Numbered from the stretch's first letter, positions 24,632 to 34,528 are shown. The stretch: DNA of 64,000 nt from Verrucomicrobiaceae bacterium (GCA_016795465.1 JAEUHK010000126.1:62001-126000), one strand, 5' to 3'. The notes: generated by a model from the letters alone, not told the origin. Translations and numbers: made by a program.

Positions 24632-26575
24632 TCAGATTTCAACCTGCTGTCCGAGCTCGATCACGCGCCCAACGGGAATCTGGAAATAGGTGGCAGGCTG
24701 CTGGGCGAGCTTGCTGGCGAAGGAGAAGAGGTGTTCGCGCCACTTGGCCATGCCGGGTGCTTTGCTGGGGATGATGATTTCGCGACCGAGGAAGAAGGTG
24801 GCTTTGTCGGGATCGACATCGAGATCATGCGCGGCGCACTGGCGCAGCAAACGCGGGACGTTGGGCTTTTGCATGAAGCCAAAACGGCCGGTGACGCGCC
24901 AGAAGTTGTCGCTGAGCTTTTCGACCTCAACACGACGGCTCGGCGGCACCCAGGGCTCGTCTTCGGTGGTCAGCGTCATGAAGATGACGCGCTGATGGAT
25001 GGCCTGGTAGTGTTTCAGGCTGTGCAGCAACGCGACGGGCGTGCGGCCATGCGTGCTGGTCATGAAAATGGCCGTGCCGGGCACTTGGATGGCTTTGCCG
25101 CTTGCAAGGCTTTCGATGAGCATCTCCTGCGAGATGGCGCTGCGTTCCATGGAGGCACGCACGAGCTTGCGGCCCGTGGCCCAAGTGGTCATGACGATGA
25201 AAATGCCAGCGCCGACAGCGAGCGGGAACCAGCCGCCATCGAAGAACTTCACGAGATTCGCGCTGAGGAAGGCGAGCTCGATCAAACCGAACACAAGGCA
25301 AAGCGGCAGTGTTTTGAGCACGCTCCACTTCCATAGATGTCGTGCGGCGAAGTAGAAGAGGATGGTGGTGATGAGCATGGTCATCGTCACGGCCACGCCA
25401 TACGCGGCGGCCAGATTGGACGAGGTGCGAAAGGCGACGACGAGCGCGAGACAGGCGAGCATGAGTACCCAGTTCACCAGCGGAATGTAGATCTGACCGC
25501 GAGCGTGCTCGGAGGTATGACGAATGCTCAAACGTGGCAGGTAGCCGAGCTGCACGGCGCTGAGCGTGAGCGAGTAGGTGCCGGTGATGAGCGCCTGCGA
25601 GGCGATCACCGTTGCTGCGGTGGCGAGCAACACGAGCGGCAGCGTGGCCCATCCGGGTGCCATTTGGAAAAACGGCGCGTGCGCGAGTTCCGGCTGTTTC
25701 ATCAACAAAGCGCCTTGGCCGAGGTAATTGAGCGCGAGGGCCGGAAACACGAGCGAGAACCAGCCTCGACGGATCGGCGAGGCACCAAAGTGGCCCATAT
25801 CGGCATACAAGGCCTCACCACCGGTCACGGCGAGGAACACGCTGCCTAGGATGACAAAGCCCGCGTGGCCGCCGGTGGTCAAAAAGTGCCATCCATGCCA
25901 AGGATTGAACGCAGCGAGGATTTCCGGTCCGTGGATGAGTTGCGACAGTCCGAGCGCGCCGAGGCTCACGAACCACAAACCGGTGATCGGGCCAAAAAAG
26001 CGGCCCACTTTGGCTGTGCCGAGAAATTGCACCGAAAACAGCACGATCAGGATGACCGCCGTTATGCCCATGATGAGCCACTGCATGCGATGATTCCACG
26101 TTTCGGCTTCCAAAGCATCCACCGGAGCCGCGCCGAGCAATCCGCCGTCTTTGAGGCCTTCCACGGCGCTCAAAACAGAAATCGCGGGCGTGATGATACC
26201 ATCGCCAAAGAGCAACGCGGCACCGAAAAGCCCGAGCAGCACCGTCACGACGCGGCGTTTCATCGTTTCGCCCATGCTGTGCGAAGCCAAAGCCATCAGC
26301 GAGAGCACGCCGCCCTCGCCCTTGTTGTCCGCCCGCAGGATGAAGACGAGGTATTTGATGCAGATGAGCAAAATCAGCGACCAAAGCACGAGCGAGACGA
26401 CGCCCAAGATGTGCTCGTGGCTTGCGGCGACGTGATGCGGGCTGTGCGGACTGAAGCACTCCTTCAGCGTGTAAATCGGCGAGGTGCCGATGTCTCCAAA
26501 CACCACGCCGAGCGCCGCGATGACGAGCGTGGTGGTGGAGAGCTTGTGGAGGCCGTGATTGTCTTGGTCTTTCAT
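24632..26575 (-). CDS. kup: Kup-type low-affinity potassium transporter
   Basis: 647 residues, KUP/HAK/KT family, with the signatures GDIGTSPIYTLKE near the N-terminus and NKGEGGVLSLMAL, about twelve membrane helices and a C-terminal cytoplasmic domain. It imports potassium, probably with protons. Kup is constitutive in Escherichia coli, but here a KdpE-type site lies 56 bases upstream of the start, so it is probably part of the same potassium regulon as kdp. Confidence 0.95.
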   Translation of the reverse strand: MKDQDNHGLHKLSTTTLVIAALGVVFGDIGTSPIYTLKECFSPHSPHHVAASHEHILGVVSLVLWSLILLICIKYLVFILRADNKGEGGVLSLMALASHSMGETMKRRVVTVLLGLFGAALLFGDGIITPAISVLSAVEGLKDGGLLGAAPVDALEAETWNHRMQWLIMGITAVILIVLFSVQFLGTAKVGRFFGPITGLWFVSLGALGLSQLIHGPEILAAFNPWHGWHFLTTGGHAGFVILGSVFLAVTGGEALYADMGHFGASPIRRGWFSLVFPALALNYLGQGALLMKQPELAHAPFFQMAPGWATLPLVLLATAATVIASQALITGTYSLTLSAVQLGYLPRLSIRHTSEHARGQIYIPLVNWVLMLACLALVVAFRTSSNLAAAYGVAVTMTMLITTILFYFAARHLWKWSVLKTLPLCLVFGLIELAFLSANLVKFFDGGWFPLAVGAGIFIVMTTWATGRKLVRASMERSAISQEMLIESLASGKAIQVPGTAIFMTSTHGRTPVALLHSLKHYQAIHQRVIFMTLTTEDEPWVPPSRRVEVEKLSDNFWRVTGRFGFMQKPNVPRLLRQCAAHDLDVDPDKATFFLGREIIIPSKAPGMAKWREHLFSFASKLAQQPATYFQIPVGRVIELGQQVEI

Positions 26576-26610
26576 GACGCCCGCAGGCTCCGTGGGGGAG
26601 CCGCAGGTGC

Positions 26611-26649
26611 CAGTGAAGGGGGCTCGGAGGCGCGTTAAGAACGTGTTAA
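26611..26649 (-). promoter_or_regulatory. KdpE-type box and promoter of kup
   Basis: Minus-strand box TTAACACGTTCTTAACGC (26649-26632). TTAACG is followed after 16 bases by TCACTG (26616-26611). The kup ATG at 26575 is 56 bases from the box. It is the cleanest direct repeat of the three (TTAACAC and TTAACGC). Confidence 0.7.
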
Positions 26650-26656
26650 CGCCGGG

Positions 26657-29600
26657 TTACTCACGCCGGATGGATTCGATCAATTTGCCTCTCACCGCGA
26701 AAACGGTCGCGAGGAGGCAGATGACGAGGCCGAGGAGCAAAATGCCGCCGATGAGCGAGCCGAGGAAGGTGAGCGGGAGATCGCCACCGCCTTGTTTGAG
26801 GGCAGGGAAGACAGCAAGTGCGGCGGTAAGGCTGCCGAGCAATACACCGATGACGAGCAGTGCGGCATGCTCGCCGAGGATCATGGTGCGCAGGGCACCC
26901 GAGCGGAAGCCGAGGGCCTGCATGAGACCGAGCTCGCCTTTGCGCTCGAGCACATGACGCGCCACCAGCACACCGAGGCCGGCGGTGCCGAGCAACACGC
27001 CGAGGCCACCGAGGATGGTGAAGATGCCGATGTAGGTGTTTTGCACAGCGAGGAAGGCTTCGAGGCGTTGCTTGGCCGGTTCGAGGGCGAGGCCGCGCTG
27101 CTCAAGCTGTCGCGTGAGATGGGCGCTGACTTCTTGAGGCTTGTCGGAGGCGATGAGGAAGAAGCGGTAACCTGCAGCATCGGGGTATTTGGCGAGGTAG
27201 TGCTGCTCTGGAATGATGACCTTACCTTGAAGCACCGACCCAGCGAGAAGCGCCACGAGCGTGACTTGGAAGGCGCTGCCATCAGCGGCGGTGTAGTCGA
27301 TGGTATCGCCGACACCTTTGCCCAAGCCCCACATGGCAGTGGCTTGGTCGGCGATGGCGGGGATGACTTTCTGGTCGAAAAAGTGCGCGTGAAGCTCAAA
27401 TGGATCCCAGTCGCCTGATGCCAGTTTGAAGTTGTGATGAAGGTGAAGTGGATGCACGGCCACCAATTGAGGTTTTTGAGCACGGTTGAGGTTCAAGCAA
27501 CTCGCGTCATCGCCTTCACGGACGCGGAAGGGGACGATGTGTGTTTTGGCCAGGAGTGCCTCATCGAGGGCAAAAGCCTCGCGACCAGCCTTGGAGTTCA
27601 AGTCCTCGTAAACTGGCAGCGAAGATTCGCCAATGAGTTCAAAGCCGCCGGTTCCGGCGTCGGTGGCGTCCATGCGGAAGGCATTCACGGCGACGACGAG
27701 GAAGATGCCTCCGGCCATCATGCCGATGACCGCGAGGCTCCTGGATGCGCGGCGTGAGATGTTGCGCAGGCCGATCTGCATGATGCTCATGGCCGTTCCG
27801 CGTCCACCGCTCCTCAGGCGGTCTCGCAGGACAAGCAATCCCACGACAAGGTAGGCGGTCCCAAAAGCGAAAAACATGCCTGAGAGCATCATCGGATCTT
27901 TGACGCTCGCAAACATGGGAAGCACCGGCAGAACAGGCATGAGAGCGAAAGGCAGCCAGTGTGGCAGCAAGGGCTTTTTGGCCCGGTTGTTCTCGCTGAT
28001 GGTCTGCTCACCCCCATCAATGAGATTGCGAGCGGGCGAGGCGAAGAGTTTGCGGCTGGCCCAGCCGAGCGTGAGCAGCACGACGAGGAGGGTGCCTAGG
28101 CTGGCGGCGACTTGCGTTGTGGGGCTGGCTTCGAAGATGAGCGGCAGGCCTTTCGCCGCGCCGTTCCAGGCACCGGAGAGGCCGTCGAGGGCGAGCTGGG
28201 TATAGAAACGACCGCCGAAAATGCCGAGGAGCACGCCGACGATGGCTATGACACCAGCTTCGAGCAGCAACACACGACGGACGTTATTCGGTGTCCAGCC
28301 GATGGCGAGCAGGAGGCCGATTTGTGAGGCGCGACGCTCGAGCGTGAAGAGGAAGAGCAAGGCGGCGAAGACGAGCGCGGCGGCGATGAGGAACAGGCTG
28401 AGGCCGATGAAGAGACCGCCGAAGTCCACGCTGCCTTTCGCGGCGGCATCGGCATCGGCTTTGAAATCGCGGGCGACGAGGCCGATGTCGCTGAGCTGGA
28501 GTTTGGAGACGATTTCCTGCTTCAAGGCGGCTTCGTCCTGACCAGAGTCAGGAAAGCGGATGGCGGTGTGGGCACCGAAGCGGTTGTTCCAGAGCTTTTG
28601 ACCTGCGGCAAGGCTGATGAAGCCTTTGGGCGTGCCTTTGTGGTCGTCCCAATACTTTTCGTCTTTGTCACGGATGGCCTTCATGTCCATCGGGATGCCG
28701 GGTTCCCAATCGCGGCAGTTGTCCACGTCGGAGACGCCGGGGAATTCGGGCGTCCAGGCCTTCGTGACCTCGGGATCGGTCATCGAGAGGATTTTGGAGA
28801 CTTTGAAGGTGGCGTCCTCTTGCTTGAGCTCGCGACCGAGGCCGACGGTGAAGTATTTGAGGGTGAGGTCATCGCCGATTTGGAGGTTGTGATCGTCGGC
28901 GAGCCATTGGGTGATGGTGATGGTGATGCGTGATGCGTGATCCGTGAGGCTCGAATTCATCCGATCTGCCGCGGTGATCATCGAGTAGGGAGTGCCGCCC
29001 TTGGCCGAGGTGATGCCGTTCACGAGGTAGGTGAGCACGCCGTAGGCTTGCGGGGTGGCGAGGAGTTTTTCGGCCAGGATGGGATCGAGGAAGACGCGGC
29101 TGGTGCTGATTTCCCATTCTTTCTGGGCGCCGGAGACCCGAGTGAGTTTGAGGCCGAAGTCTTCGAGGGTGCGTTTGGAGGGATCTAGCATGCCGAGAGA
29201 GGCGTTGACGCGGCCTTCCATCTCGATTTGCTTCTGAAGATCTCCCAAAGCCACGAAGGCGGTATCGGGCGTGATCTGCGAGGCGATGAGCTGGAAGGCT
29301 CCGAAGTCCTCCGGCGGCACAATGGCGGCGATGGTGCGGCGGAGCGTGACCTGTTCGTTCGTGGAACCGGAGAGTGGCGCATCGCGGGAGATGGCGCTGG
29401 GGCGTTCGAGGCGGAGGAGAATGCTGTCGCCGGTTTTGGCGTTGAGTTTGCGGGCGAGCGGTTCGTTGATGGCGATCTCGTTGGAGCCGAGAGTGATCTT
29501 TTTGCCGCTGGGGCTGAGACTCCAGAAGCTGTCATCGACACCGAGGATCTGGGCGTTGTTGACGCGGACATTGCCATTGCCCGCACTCGCCGAACCCACG

Positions 29601-29851
29601 GCGAGGATGAAAGGCACGCTTTTCGATTTGCGCGCGAGTTTTTCGGTGAACCAGCGGTCACCACCGAGCACACCGGCTTGGATTTGACCAAGCCGAAAGC
29701 TTGCGACGCGTCGTAGGCTGGCCCGAACGCTATCGCCGACGAACAACGAGCCGCTGAGGATGGCGGAGGCGAGGAAGGCACCGAAAAGCAGGCCCAGATG
29801 CCCACGCCAATAATGGCGGGCGGAGGTGAGGATGAGGGAAAGGCGGCTCAT
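26657..29851 (-). CDS. ABC transporter permease with two FtsX domains
   Basis: 1064 residues. One N-terminal helix is followed by a large external domain, a first FtsX core (about 475-610, three helices), a central pair of helices, a second external domain and a second FtsX core at the C-terminus (ERKGELGLMQALGFRSGALRTMIL). This double-FtsX plan is that of MacB/LolCE-related exporters, which move lipids, lipoproteins or peptides mechanically rather than by a channel. The start overlaps the ATPase stop by 4 bases, so the two form one transporter. The substrate cannot be told from the sequence. Confidence 0.88.
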   Translation of the reverse strand: MSRLSLILTSARHYWRGHLGLLFGAFLASAILSGSLFVGDSVRASLRRVASFRLGQIQAGVLGGDRWFTEKLARKSKSVPFILAVGSASAGNGNVRVNNAQILGVDDSFWSLSPSGKKITLGSNEIAINEPLARKLNAKTGDSILLRLERPSAISRDAPLSGSTNEQVTLRRTIAAIVPPEDFGAFQLIASQITPDTAFVALGDLQKQIEMEGRVNASLGMLDPSKRTLEDFGLKLTRVSGAQKEWEISTSRVFLDPILAEKLLATPQAYGVLTYLVNGITSAKGGTPYSMITAADRMNSSLTDHASRITITITQWLADDHNLQIGDDLTLKYFTVGLGRELKQEDATFKVSKILSMTDPEVTKAWTPEFPGVSDVDNCRDWEPGIPMDMKAIRDKDEKYWDDHKGTPKGFISLAAGQKLWNNRFGAHTAIRFPDSGQDEAALKQEIVSKLQLSDIGLVARDFKADADAAAKGSVDFGGLFIGLSLFLIAAALVFAALLFLFTLERRASQIGLLLAIGWTPNNVRRVLLLEAGVIAIVGVLLGIFGGRFYTQLALDGLSGAWNGAAKGLPLIFEASPTTQVAASLGTLLVVLLTLGWASRKLFASPARNLIDGGEQTISENNRAKKPLLPHWLPFALMPVLPVLPMFASVKDPMMLSGMFFAFGTAYLVVGLLVLRDRLRSGGRGTAMSIMQIGLRNISRRASRSLAVIGMMAGGIFLVVAVNAFRMDATDAGTGGFELIGESSLPVYEDLNSKAGREAFALDEALLAKTHIVPFRVREGDDASCLNLNRAQKPQLVAVHPLHLHHNFKLASGDWDPFELHAHFFDQKVIPAIADQATAMWGLGKGVGDTIDYTAADGSAFQVTLVALLAGSVLQGKVIIPEQHYLAKYPDAAGYRFFLIASDKPQEVSAHLTRQLEQRGLALEPAKQRLEAFLAVQNTYIGIFTILGGLGVLLGTAGLGVLVARHVLERKGELGLMQALGFRSGALRTMILGEHAALLVIGVLLGSLTAALAVFPALKQGGGDLPLTFLGSLIGGILLLGLVICLLATVFAVRGKLIESIRRE

Positions 29852-30519
29852 GCGAGGCTTCCTTCGTGGATTTTGAGCACGCGGGACATTCTCGCGGCCT
29901 GGGCGGGATGATGGGTGACCATCACCAAGGTGGTGCCAGTGGTCTTTTGGAGGTCGAGGAGCAGCGTGGTGAGGGATTCGGCGTTTTTCTCGTCGAGGGC
30001 TCCGGTGGGTTCATCGGCGAGGATGAGGCGCGGTTGATTGATGAGGGCACGCACGACGGCGACGCGTTGACGTTCACCGCCGGAGAGTTGAGCGGGCTTC
30101 CAGGCCATGCGGTCCTGCAAACCGACCTGTGCGAGCAATTGCTCCGCACGCTGGCGGGCATCCGCAGGCGGCTGCGCAAGGGCGAGTGTGGGCAGGAGGA
30201 CGTTTTCGAGCACGCTGCATTGCGGCATGAGGTGATGAAGCTGGAAGATGAAGCCGATCTTCCGGCTGCGCACGGCGGCGAGATGCTCCGCGGTGCATTT
30301 GGTCAGTGATTCGCCATCGAGGGTGATCTCGCCACTGTCCGGTGTGTCGAGCGTGCCGAGCAGATTCAGCAGCGTGCTTTTGCCACAACCGGACGGGCCG
30401 ACGATGGCGACGGATTCACCGGCCTCGATGCCGAGCGTGATGTCTTTCAGCACGGGCACACTCTGGCCGCTGCCGGGATCGGTGTAGGATTTGGAGACGT
30501 GGGAAAGCTGGAGGAGCAT
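29848..30519 (-). CDS. ABC transporter ATP-binding protein, LolD/MacB type
   Basis: 223 residues with Walker A (GPSGCGKST), Q-loop (FQLHHLMPQ), signature LSGGERQRVAVVRAL, Walker B (LILADEPTGALD) and H-loop (VMVTHH). The MacB/LolD type is shown by ADEPTGALDEKN. It pairs with the double-FtsX permease downstream through a 4-base overlap. Upstream are 98 bases of A-rich sequence and then the PaaK-like gene, so it may start its own transcript. Confidence 0.93.
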   Translation of the reverse strand: MLLQLSHVSKSYTDPGSGQSVPVLKDITLGIEAGESVAIVGPSGCGKSTLLNLLGTLDTPDSGEITLDGESLTKCTAEHLAAVRSRKIGFIFQLHHLMPQCSVLENVLLPTLALAQPPADARQRAEQLLAQVGLQDRMAWKPAQLSGGERQRVAVVRALINQPRLILADEPTGALDEKNAESLTTLLLDLQKTTGTTLVMVTHHPAQAARMSRVLKIHEGSLA

Positions 30520-30617
30520 GGGCCGGTAAGGATTGAAAATTGAGAAGTGAAAAATGGAAAATGAAAATTGGCCTGAGCAGAGACAGCCATCTCTCTCTAC
30601 GCGATGATGCCTTCTGA
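30520..30617. other. A-rich intergenic stretch with short degenerate repeats
   Basis: Between the ATPase start and the ligase stop lies a stretch unlike its GC-rich surroundings: variants of GAAAATTGA and GTGAAAAATGG follow each other at about 30532-30570. No open frame or hairpin of note is seen. It may hold the transporter promoter. Confidence 0.5.
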
Positions 30618-31904
30618 TTAAGCAGGATCGACGATGCGCCAGCGCTTGGCTTTGAATTCGTGCCTTGGAAGCGAACCGGAATCGACGATGCGCACGGGGA
30701 TGCGGAGGCTGAAGGTATCGCGCAGGCGGGCTTCGAGCTTTTTGAGAAGGGACTTGGCGATGTTTTCGTCGGTCTCGATGAGCAGCTCGATCTCATCCAT
30801 GTCGTCGATCTTTTTCTGCTCGACGAGGTATTCGACGATCTCGGGGAACTCACGCACGACGGCGTCGATGGCGCTGGGGTAGATGTTCACGCCGCGGAGC
30901 ACGACCATGTCATCGATGCGGCTTAAAATGCCGCCTTCGAGCGTGAGGCGGCCACGGTGGAGCTTCTTTTTGACGTAGTCGCCGGTGCGGTAACGCAGGA
31001 GGGGGCAGACGGTGCGGTCGAGCGTGGTGAGGACGAGCTCGCCGTGCTGGCCATCCTCGACTTCGAGGCCTGTGGCGGGATCGACGACCTCGGCGAAGTA
31101 GGCGTCCTCGATGACGATGAGGTGACGCGGCAGTTCTGGAGACTCGAAGGTGACGGGGCCGACCTCGGTCATGCCATGGTGATCGAAGACCTGGGCATCC
31201 CAGAGCTTTTCGAGGCGCTGGCGGATGGCGGGCACACTGCCGCCGGTTTCACCGGCGACGATGATTTTCTGGATGCGCAGGCTCATGCGCTCGACGCCGG
31301 AGGGCTCGCCGATCAGTTCACCGAGCCGCAAGGCATAGGTGGGTGTGCAGCAGAGCACGGTGGCACCATAGCGGGCCATCATTTCGAGCCGCGCCTGGCT
31401 GGAGAGTCCACCGGCGGGGAGCACCATGTAATCCTTTGAAGCGGCCTCAAAGGCAGTCCAGAAGCCGAGGAAGGGACCAAAGGAGAAGGCGAAGCAGATG
31501 CGGTCGCGTCCTTTCACGACGCCAGCGGCCTCGAAGACCTTTCGCCAGCAGGCGAGCATGGCCTCCCAGCTTTCCGGCGTATCGATCCAAGCCATCGGTT
31601 TGCCCGTGGAGGTGCCGCTGGTTTGGCAGAAACGGGTGTACTGACTGATGGCACGGGTCAAATTCGTGCCAAAGGGCGGATGCGCTTCGCGATCAGCCTG
31701 GATCTCGGCTTTGGTGGTGAAGGGCACCAGCTTGGCGAAATCCTCCAAACGGTTCATGCCGCTCACACGGACGCCAGTTTCACGGAAGCGTTTGCCGTAG
31801 AAGGTATCGAGCGTGCTGAGATTGAGGACGATGGAGCGGAGCTTGCGCCACTGGTTGGAGCGCAAGCGCACCCGATCGATCAGCGGCGCGTGGTGGTCAG
31901 ACAC
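30618..31904 (-). CDS. Phenylacetate-CoA ligase/F390 synthetase-like adenylating enzyme
   Basis: 428 residues from a GTG start. ANL-superfamily features of the PaaK branch: phosphate-binding loop QTSGTSTGKPMAW, adenine/aryl region HHGMTEVGP, YRTGDYV and the C-terminal domain with RGVNIYPSAID. It would activate a carboxylic acid as an acyl-AMP and probably pass it to CoA. The lack of a phenylacetate pathway nearby argues against a role restricted to phenylacetate. An ACT-domain gene lies three genes upstream on the same strand; PaaK-like and ACT genes are often neighbours. The substrate is unknown. Confidence 0.88.
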   Translation of the reverse strand: MSDHHAPLIDRVRLRSNQWRKLRSIVLNLSTLDTFYGKRFRETGVRVSGMNRLEDFAKLVPFTTKAEIQADREAHPPFGTNLTRAISQYTRFCQTSGTSTGKPMAWIDTPESWEAMLACWRKVFEAAGVVKGRDRICFAFSFGPFLGFWTAFEAASKDYMVLPAGGLSSQARLEMMARYGATVLCCTPTYALRLGELIGEPSGVERMSLRIQKIIVAGETGGSVPAIRQRLEKLWDAQVFDHHGMTEVGPVTFESPELPRHLIVIEDAYFAEVVDPATGLEVEDGQHGELVLTTLDRTVCPLLRYRTGDYVKKKLHRGRLTLEGGILSRIDDMVVLRGVNIYPSAIDAVVREFPEIVEYLVEQKKIDDMDEIELLIETDENIAKSLLKKLEARLRDTFSLRIPVRIVDSGSLPRHEFKAKRWRIVDPA

Positions 31905-31967
31905 GCGTGGATGTGTGGCGAGCAGTGGCGATGCGGCAAGGGCGGATTGATGAATGTGGCGAGCGAT

Positions 31968-32903
31968 TCACTCCCGCCACGGCTGACGGCTTGCGTAGCT
32001 CTCGGCCTGTTTTTGAATCGTGGCGGCGAGATTGGCATCGCCGGAGGCGGTGGCGAGGTCAGCGGCCTTGCGGGCTTCGATGGCGGCTTCGTCGAACTGG
32101 CCGTTCTCGGCGAGTGCGGCGGCGAGAGTGTGCCTGACGAGCGGGTGCTGGCTTCCAGTGATCGCATCGGCCTGACGGGCGAGTTCGAGGGCTTGTTTGC
32201 CGTTTCGCAAATCGTCGTCCGAAGTGGTGGCAAGGAGCCAGGCGAGGTCGTTGAGGCTGGCGAGGTGCTCGGGCGCGGTTTTCAGGTTTTCGGCATACTG
32301 GTCTCGGGCGTCCTTTTTGCGACCTTGGGCCATGAGACAAAGGGCGAGGTTGTGGCGGGCATTGATGCCGGCACCGGATTCGATGGCGAGACGTAGCTCG
32401 CTTTCGGCCTCGGTGAGCTTGCCGAGGCTCATGAGTGTGTAACCAAGGTTGCTGCGGGCATCGGCAAAACCGGGCCGGCTGCGAATGGCATGCTGGTATT
32501 CTTTGACCGCTTCCTCGGCACGATCAGAGAGCGTGAGGAGGAGGCCGAGATTGTTTCGCGCATCGGCATGATCGGGCTGCAAATCGAGCGTGCGGCGGTA
32601 GGCTGCCTCGGCCTCCGGCATGCGGCGCTGCTGAAGGTGAAAATTGGCGAGGTGGTTGGCGGCGTCCGCATAGGTGGGATCGAGCGCGAGGGCCTTTTCG
32701 AACTCGGCGATGACGTTTTGAGGCTCCGCATGGCGTGCCTGCGAGACACCCATCGCGGCGTGAAGGCGGGCATAGTGAAAAGAAGCCTCATCGGTCCCGG
32801 CGAGCGGACGCTTCACAAAAGCATACAGGCACGCGGCGAGCAGGATCGCCGCTGCGGCGACCTGCCATGTGGGCACGAGTGGACGCACGATGGCCGGCTT
32901 CAT
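31968..32903 (-). CDS. Membrane-anchored tetratricopeptide-repeat protein
   Basis: 311 residues from the ATG at 32903. A membrane helix (VAAAAILLAACLYAFV) is followed by at least five TPR units (NVIAEFEKALALDPTYADAANHLA, then AYRRTLDLQPDHADARNNLG and similar), making an external or periplasmic protein-binding scaffold. The start overlaps the stop of the glycosyltransferase gene by 4 bases, so the two are cotranslated and may act together in glycan transfer. Role inferred from the pairing. Confidence 0.85.
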   Translation of the reverse strand: MKPAIVRPLVPTWQVAAAAILLAACLYAFVKRPLAGTDEASFHYARLHAAMGVSQARHAEPQNVIAEFEKALALDPTYADAANHLANFHLQQRRMPEAEAAYRRTLDLQPDHADARNNLGLLLTLSDRAEEAVKEYQHAIRSRPGFADARSNLGYTLMSLGKLTEAESELRLAIESGAGINARHNLALCLMAQGRKKDARDQYAENLKTAPEHLASLNDLAWLLATTSDDDLRNGKQALELARQADAITGSQHPLVRHTLAAALAENGQFDEAAIEARKAADLATASGDANLAATIQKQAESYASRQPWRE

Positions 32904-34525
32904 GGCGCGACCTCCTTTTCGAGATGGAAGACGAGGAAGCAACTATCGAAGGAGAGCAGGCCTTTGCCGTAGAGATCGAGCTTTTCGATGCGGCCGGTGG
33001 CGTCAAAGACCTGCGCCAGCCGGTAGCGGCAGCCGGGGATGCTGAGATCGCCGCCGAGATGCAGGACGATCTCTTGCGGACGCAGCACGACCCAGGATGG
33101 CTTGATCTCGGCGAGAGTGGCAGCCCATTGGTAGCCATTGGCCTTCGCTGCTTTCACGACCTGCGGGGAGGAGAGGCCGGGCCAGTCGTGGGTGCGCAGG
33201 CCGGAGTAGTAGCCGATGTAGCCGAGGCACTCCATGAAGACGGTGTCGCCGGGCTCGGCGTGCTCCTTGAGCCACAGGCCGATCTGTTTGCGGTTCTCGA
33301 TCTCTACCCGCTGCTGCTGCACAGCAAAGGTGCGTGCGGAATGGAAGGTCATCCACAGGCCGAGCAGGAGAAGCAACGCACTGAAAATCCAGGCTGCACG
33401 CCGCAGGCCTTGGCTGAAGTTCAACGCCCGTTCCACCAGGCCCGCGAGCCCCAGCAGGCCGAGCCAGACGGGTGCCGGCAGATACCAACTGGCCGGATAG
33501 GCCGGGTAATAGTCCAAGTAGGCCAGAAACACCGCATAGGTGAGCGAGGCCGCACGTGCCTGCCAGCGCACGCCCGGCACCAGCCAGACGAGGTAGGCGA
33601 TCCCCGCGACGAAGATGCAGGCCGGTCTCACGAAATCAGGCCAGCCGCCAAAGCGAAAATTGGAAGGCGTGAGGGCAGACTCCCCTGCACCGGATTCGGT
33701 TAACATGATGACCGGTTGCCTCAGAAAACTCCACAGGCCGCCGAGCAGGCTCTTGGAGCCCGCGAGGCCGGCTTTCGCGGTGACCGTATGCGGCACCGGC
33801 GAGCCGTAATACCACCAAGCCCAGGCAAACCACGGCAGATAGAGCAGCGTGCAGAGACCTCCTGCTTTGAGAAACAACTGAAACCAAGCTTTCCTGGTCA
33901 TGCCACCCTCGTCCGGCTTGGTGAAAAGCAGCACCGCGGCACTCATCGCCGCGATGGTGATGAAACTGTCCGGTCGCGTCCACATGAGGCCGGCCCAGGC
34001 GGAGCCGAGGTGCGCCCAGGCTTTGGCACTGCGGCAGGCAAACAAGGCCCAGATCATCCAGCCGGTGAAAAGCAGCAGGATGGAGGTCTCCATGCCGTTC
34101 GCCGCGAAATCGAGGCTCTTGTTGTCGGTCATCAGCCACAGCATCAGGACAACCGGGACGGAGCGATGCATCTTCATCGCTGAAGTGGACGCAGCGAACA
34201 GCGCCGCCGCACCACCAAAGGCCGCCACCCCCATCAAGCGGAAGAGCCACAGCGCCGCGAGGTCTGATTGATTGCCGGTGAGCAGACTGCACAAGGCTGG
34301 CAGCAGCACACCGAGTGGCGAAGTGAAAGTGTGCAGCCGCTCGCCATGCTGGTGCAGCAGGCCATGACCCGTGGCGAGGTTCTTTGAGGATCGGAAGGTG
34401 ATCCAGTAATCCTCCCACACATGGTCAGTGGCCAGTGTCCAGCCGAGCGCGAGGATCGCCGCGGCGAGAAAAACGCCGGTCGTGGACAGGATGGGACGCG
34501 GACTGGACTCCGAGCAGACCTGCAT
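32900..34525 (-). CDS. Multi-pass GT-C type glycosyltransferase-like protein
   Basis: 541 residues with about ten membrane helices. After the first helix the external loop carries WEDYWITFRSSKNLATGHGL and LHTFTSPLGVLLPALC, and the next loop NGMETSILLL. This is the acidic-motif pattern of GT-C lipid-linked sugar transferases related to mycobacterial AftB-type enzymes. The C-terminus holds a soluble domain. It probably moves a sugar from a polyprenyl phosphate donor to a surface acceptor. It starts 3 bases after the ACT gene stop, and the TPR gene overlaps its end. Donor and acceptor are unknown. Confidence 0.75.
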   Translation of the reverse strand: MQVCSESSPRPILSTTGVFLAAAILALGWTLATDHVWEDYWITFRSSKNLATGHGLLHQHGERLHTFTSPLGVLLPALCSLLTGNQSDLAALWLFRLMGVAAFGGAAALFAASTSAMKMHRSVPVVLMLWLMTDNKSLDFAANGMETSILLLFTGWMIWALFACRSAKAWAHLGSAWAGLMWTRPDSFITIAAMSAAVLLFTKPDEGGMTRKAWFQLFLKAGGLCTLLYLPWFAWAWWYYGSPVPHTVTAKAGLAGSKSLLGGLWSFLRQPVIMLTESGAGESALTPSNFRFGGWPDFVRPACIFVAGIAYLVWLVPGVRWQARAASLTYAVFLAYLDYYPAYPASWYLPAPVWLGLLGLAGLVERALNFSQGLRRAAWIFSALLLLLGLWMTFHSARTFAVQQQRVEIENRKQIGLWLKEHAEPGDTVFMECLGYIGYYSGLRTHDWPGLSSPQVVKAAKANGYQWAATLAEIKPSWVVLRPQEIVLHLGGDLSIPGCRYRLAQVFDATGRIEKLDLYGKGLLSFDSCFLVFHLEKEVAP

Positions 34526-34528
34526 GGG

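Noticed and set aside
24231..26656. c-di-AMP or potassium riboswitch before kup or kdp
   Set aside because: The predicted leaders are about 40 bases or less and show no aptamer-like structure; the KdpE-type boxes explain the regions better.
29848..30519. LolCDE lipoprotein release system as a firm call
   Set aside because: The permease is a single double-FtsX protein rather than LolC plus LolE, so only the general MacB/LolD type is supported.
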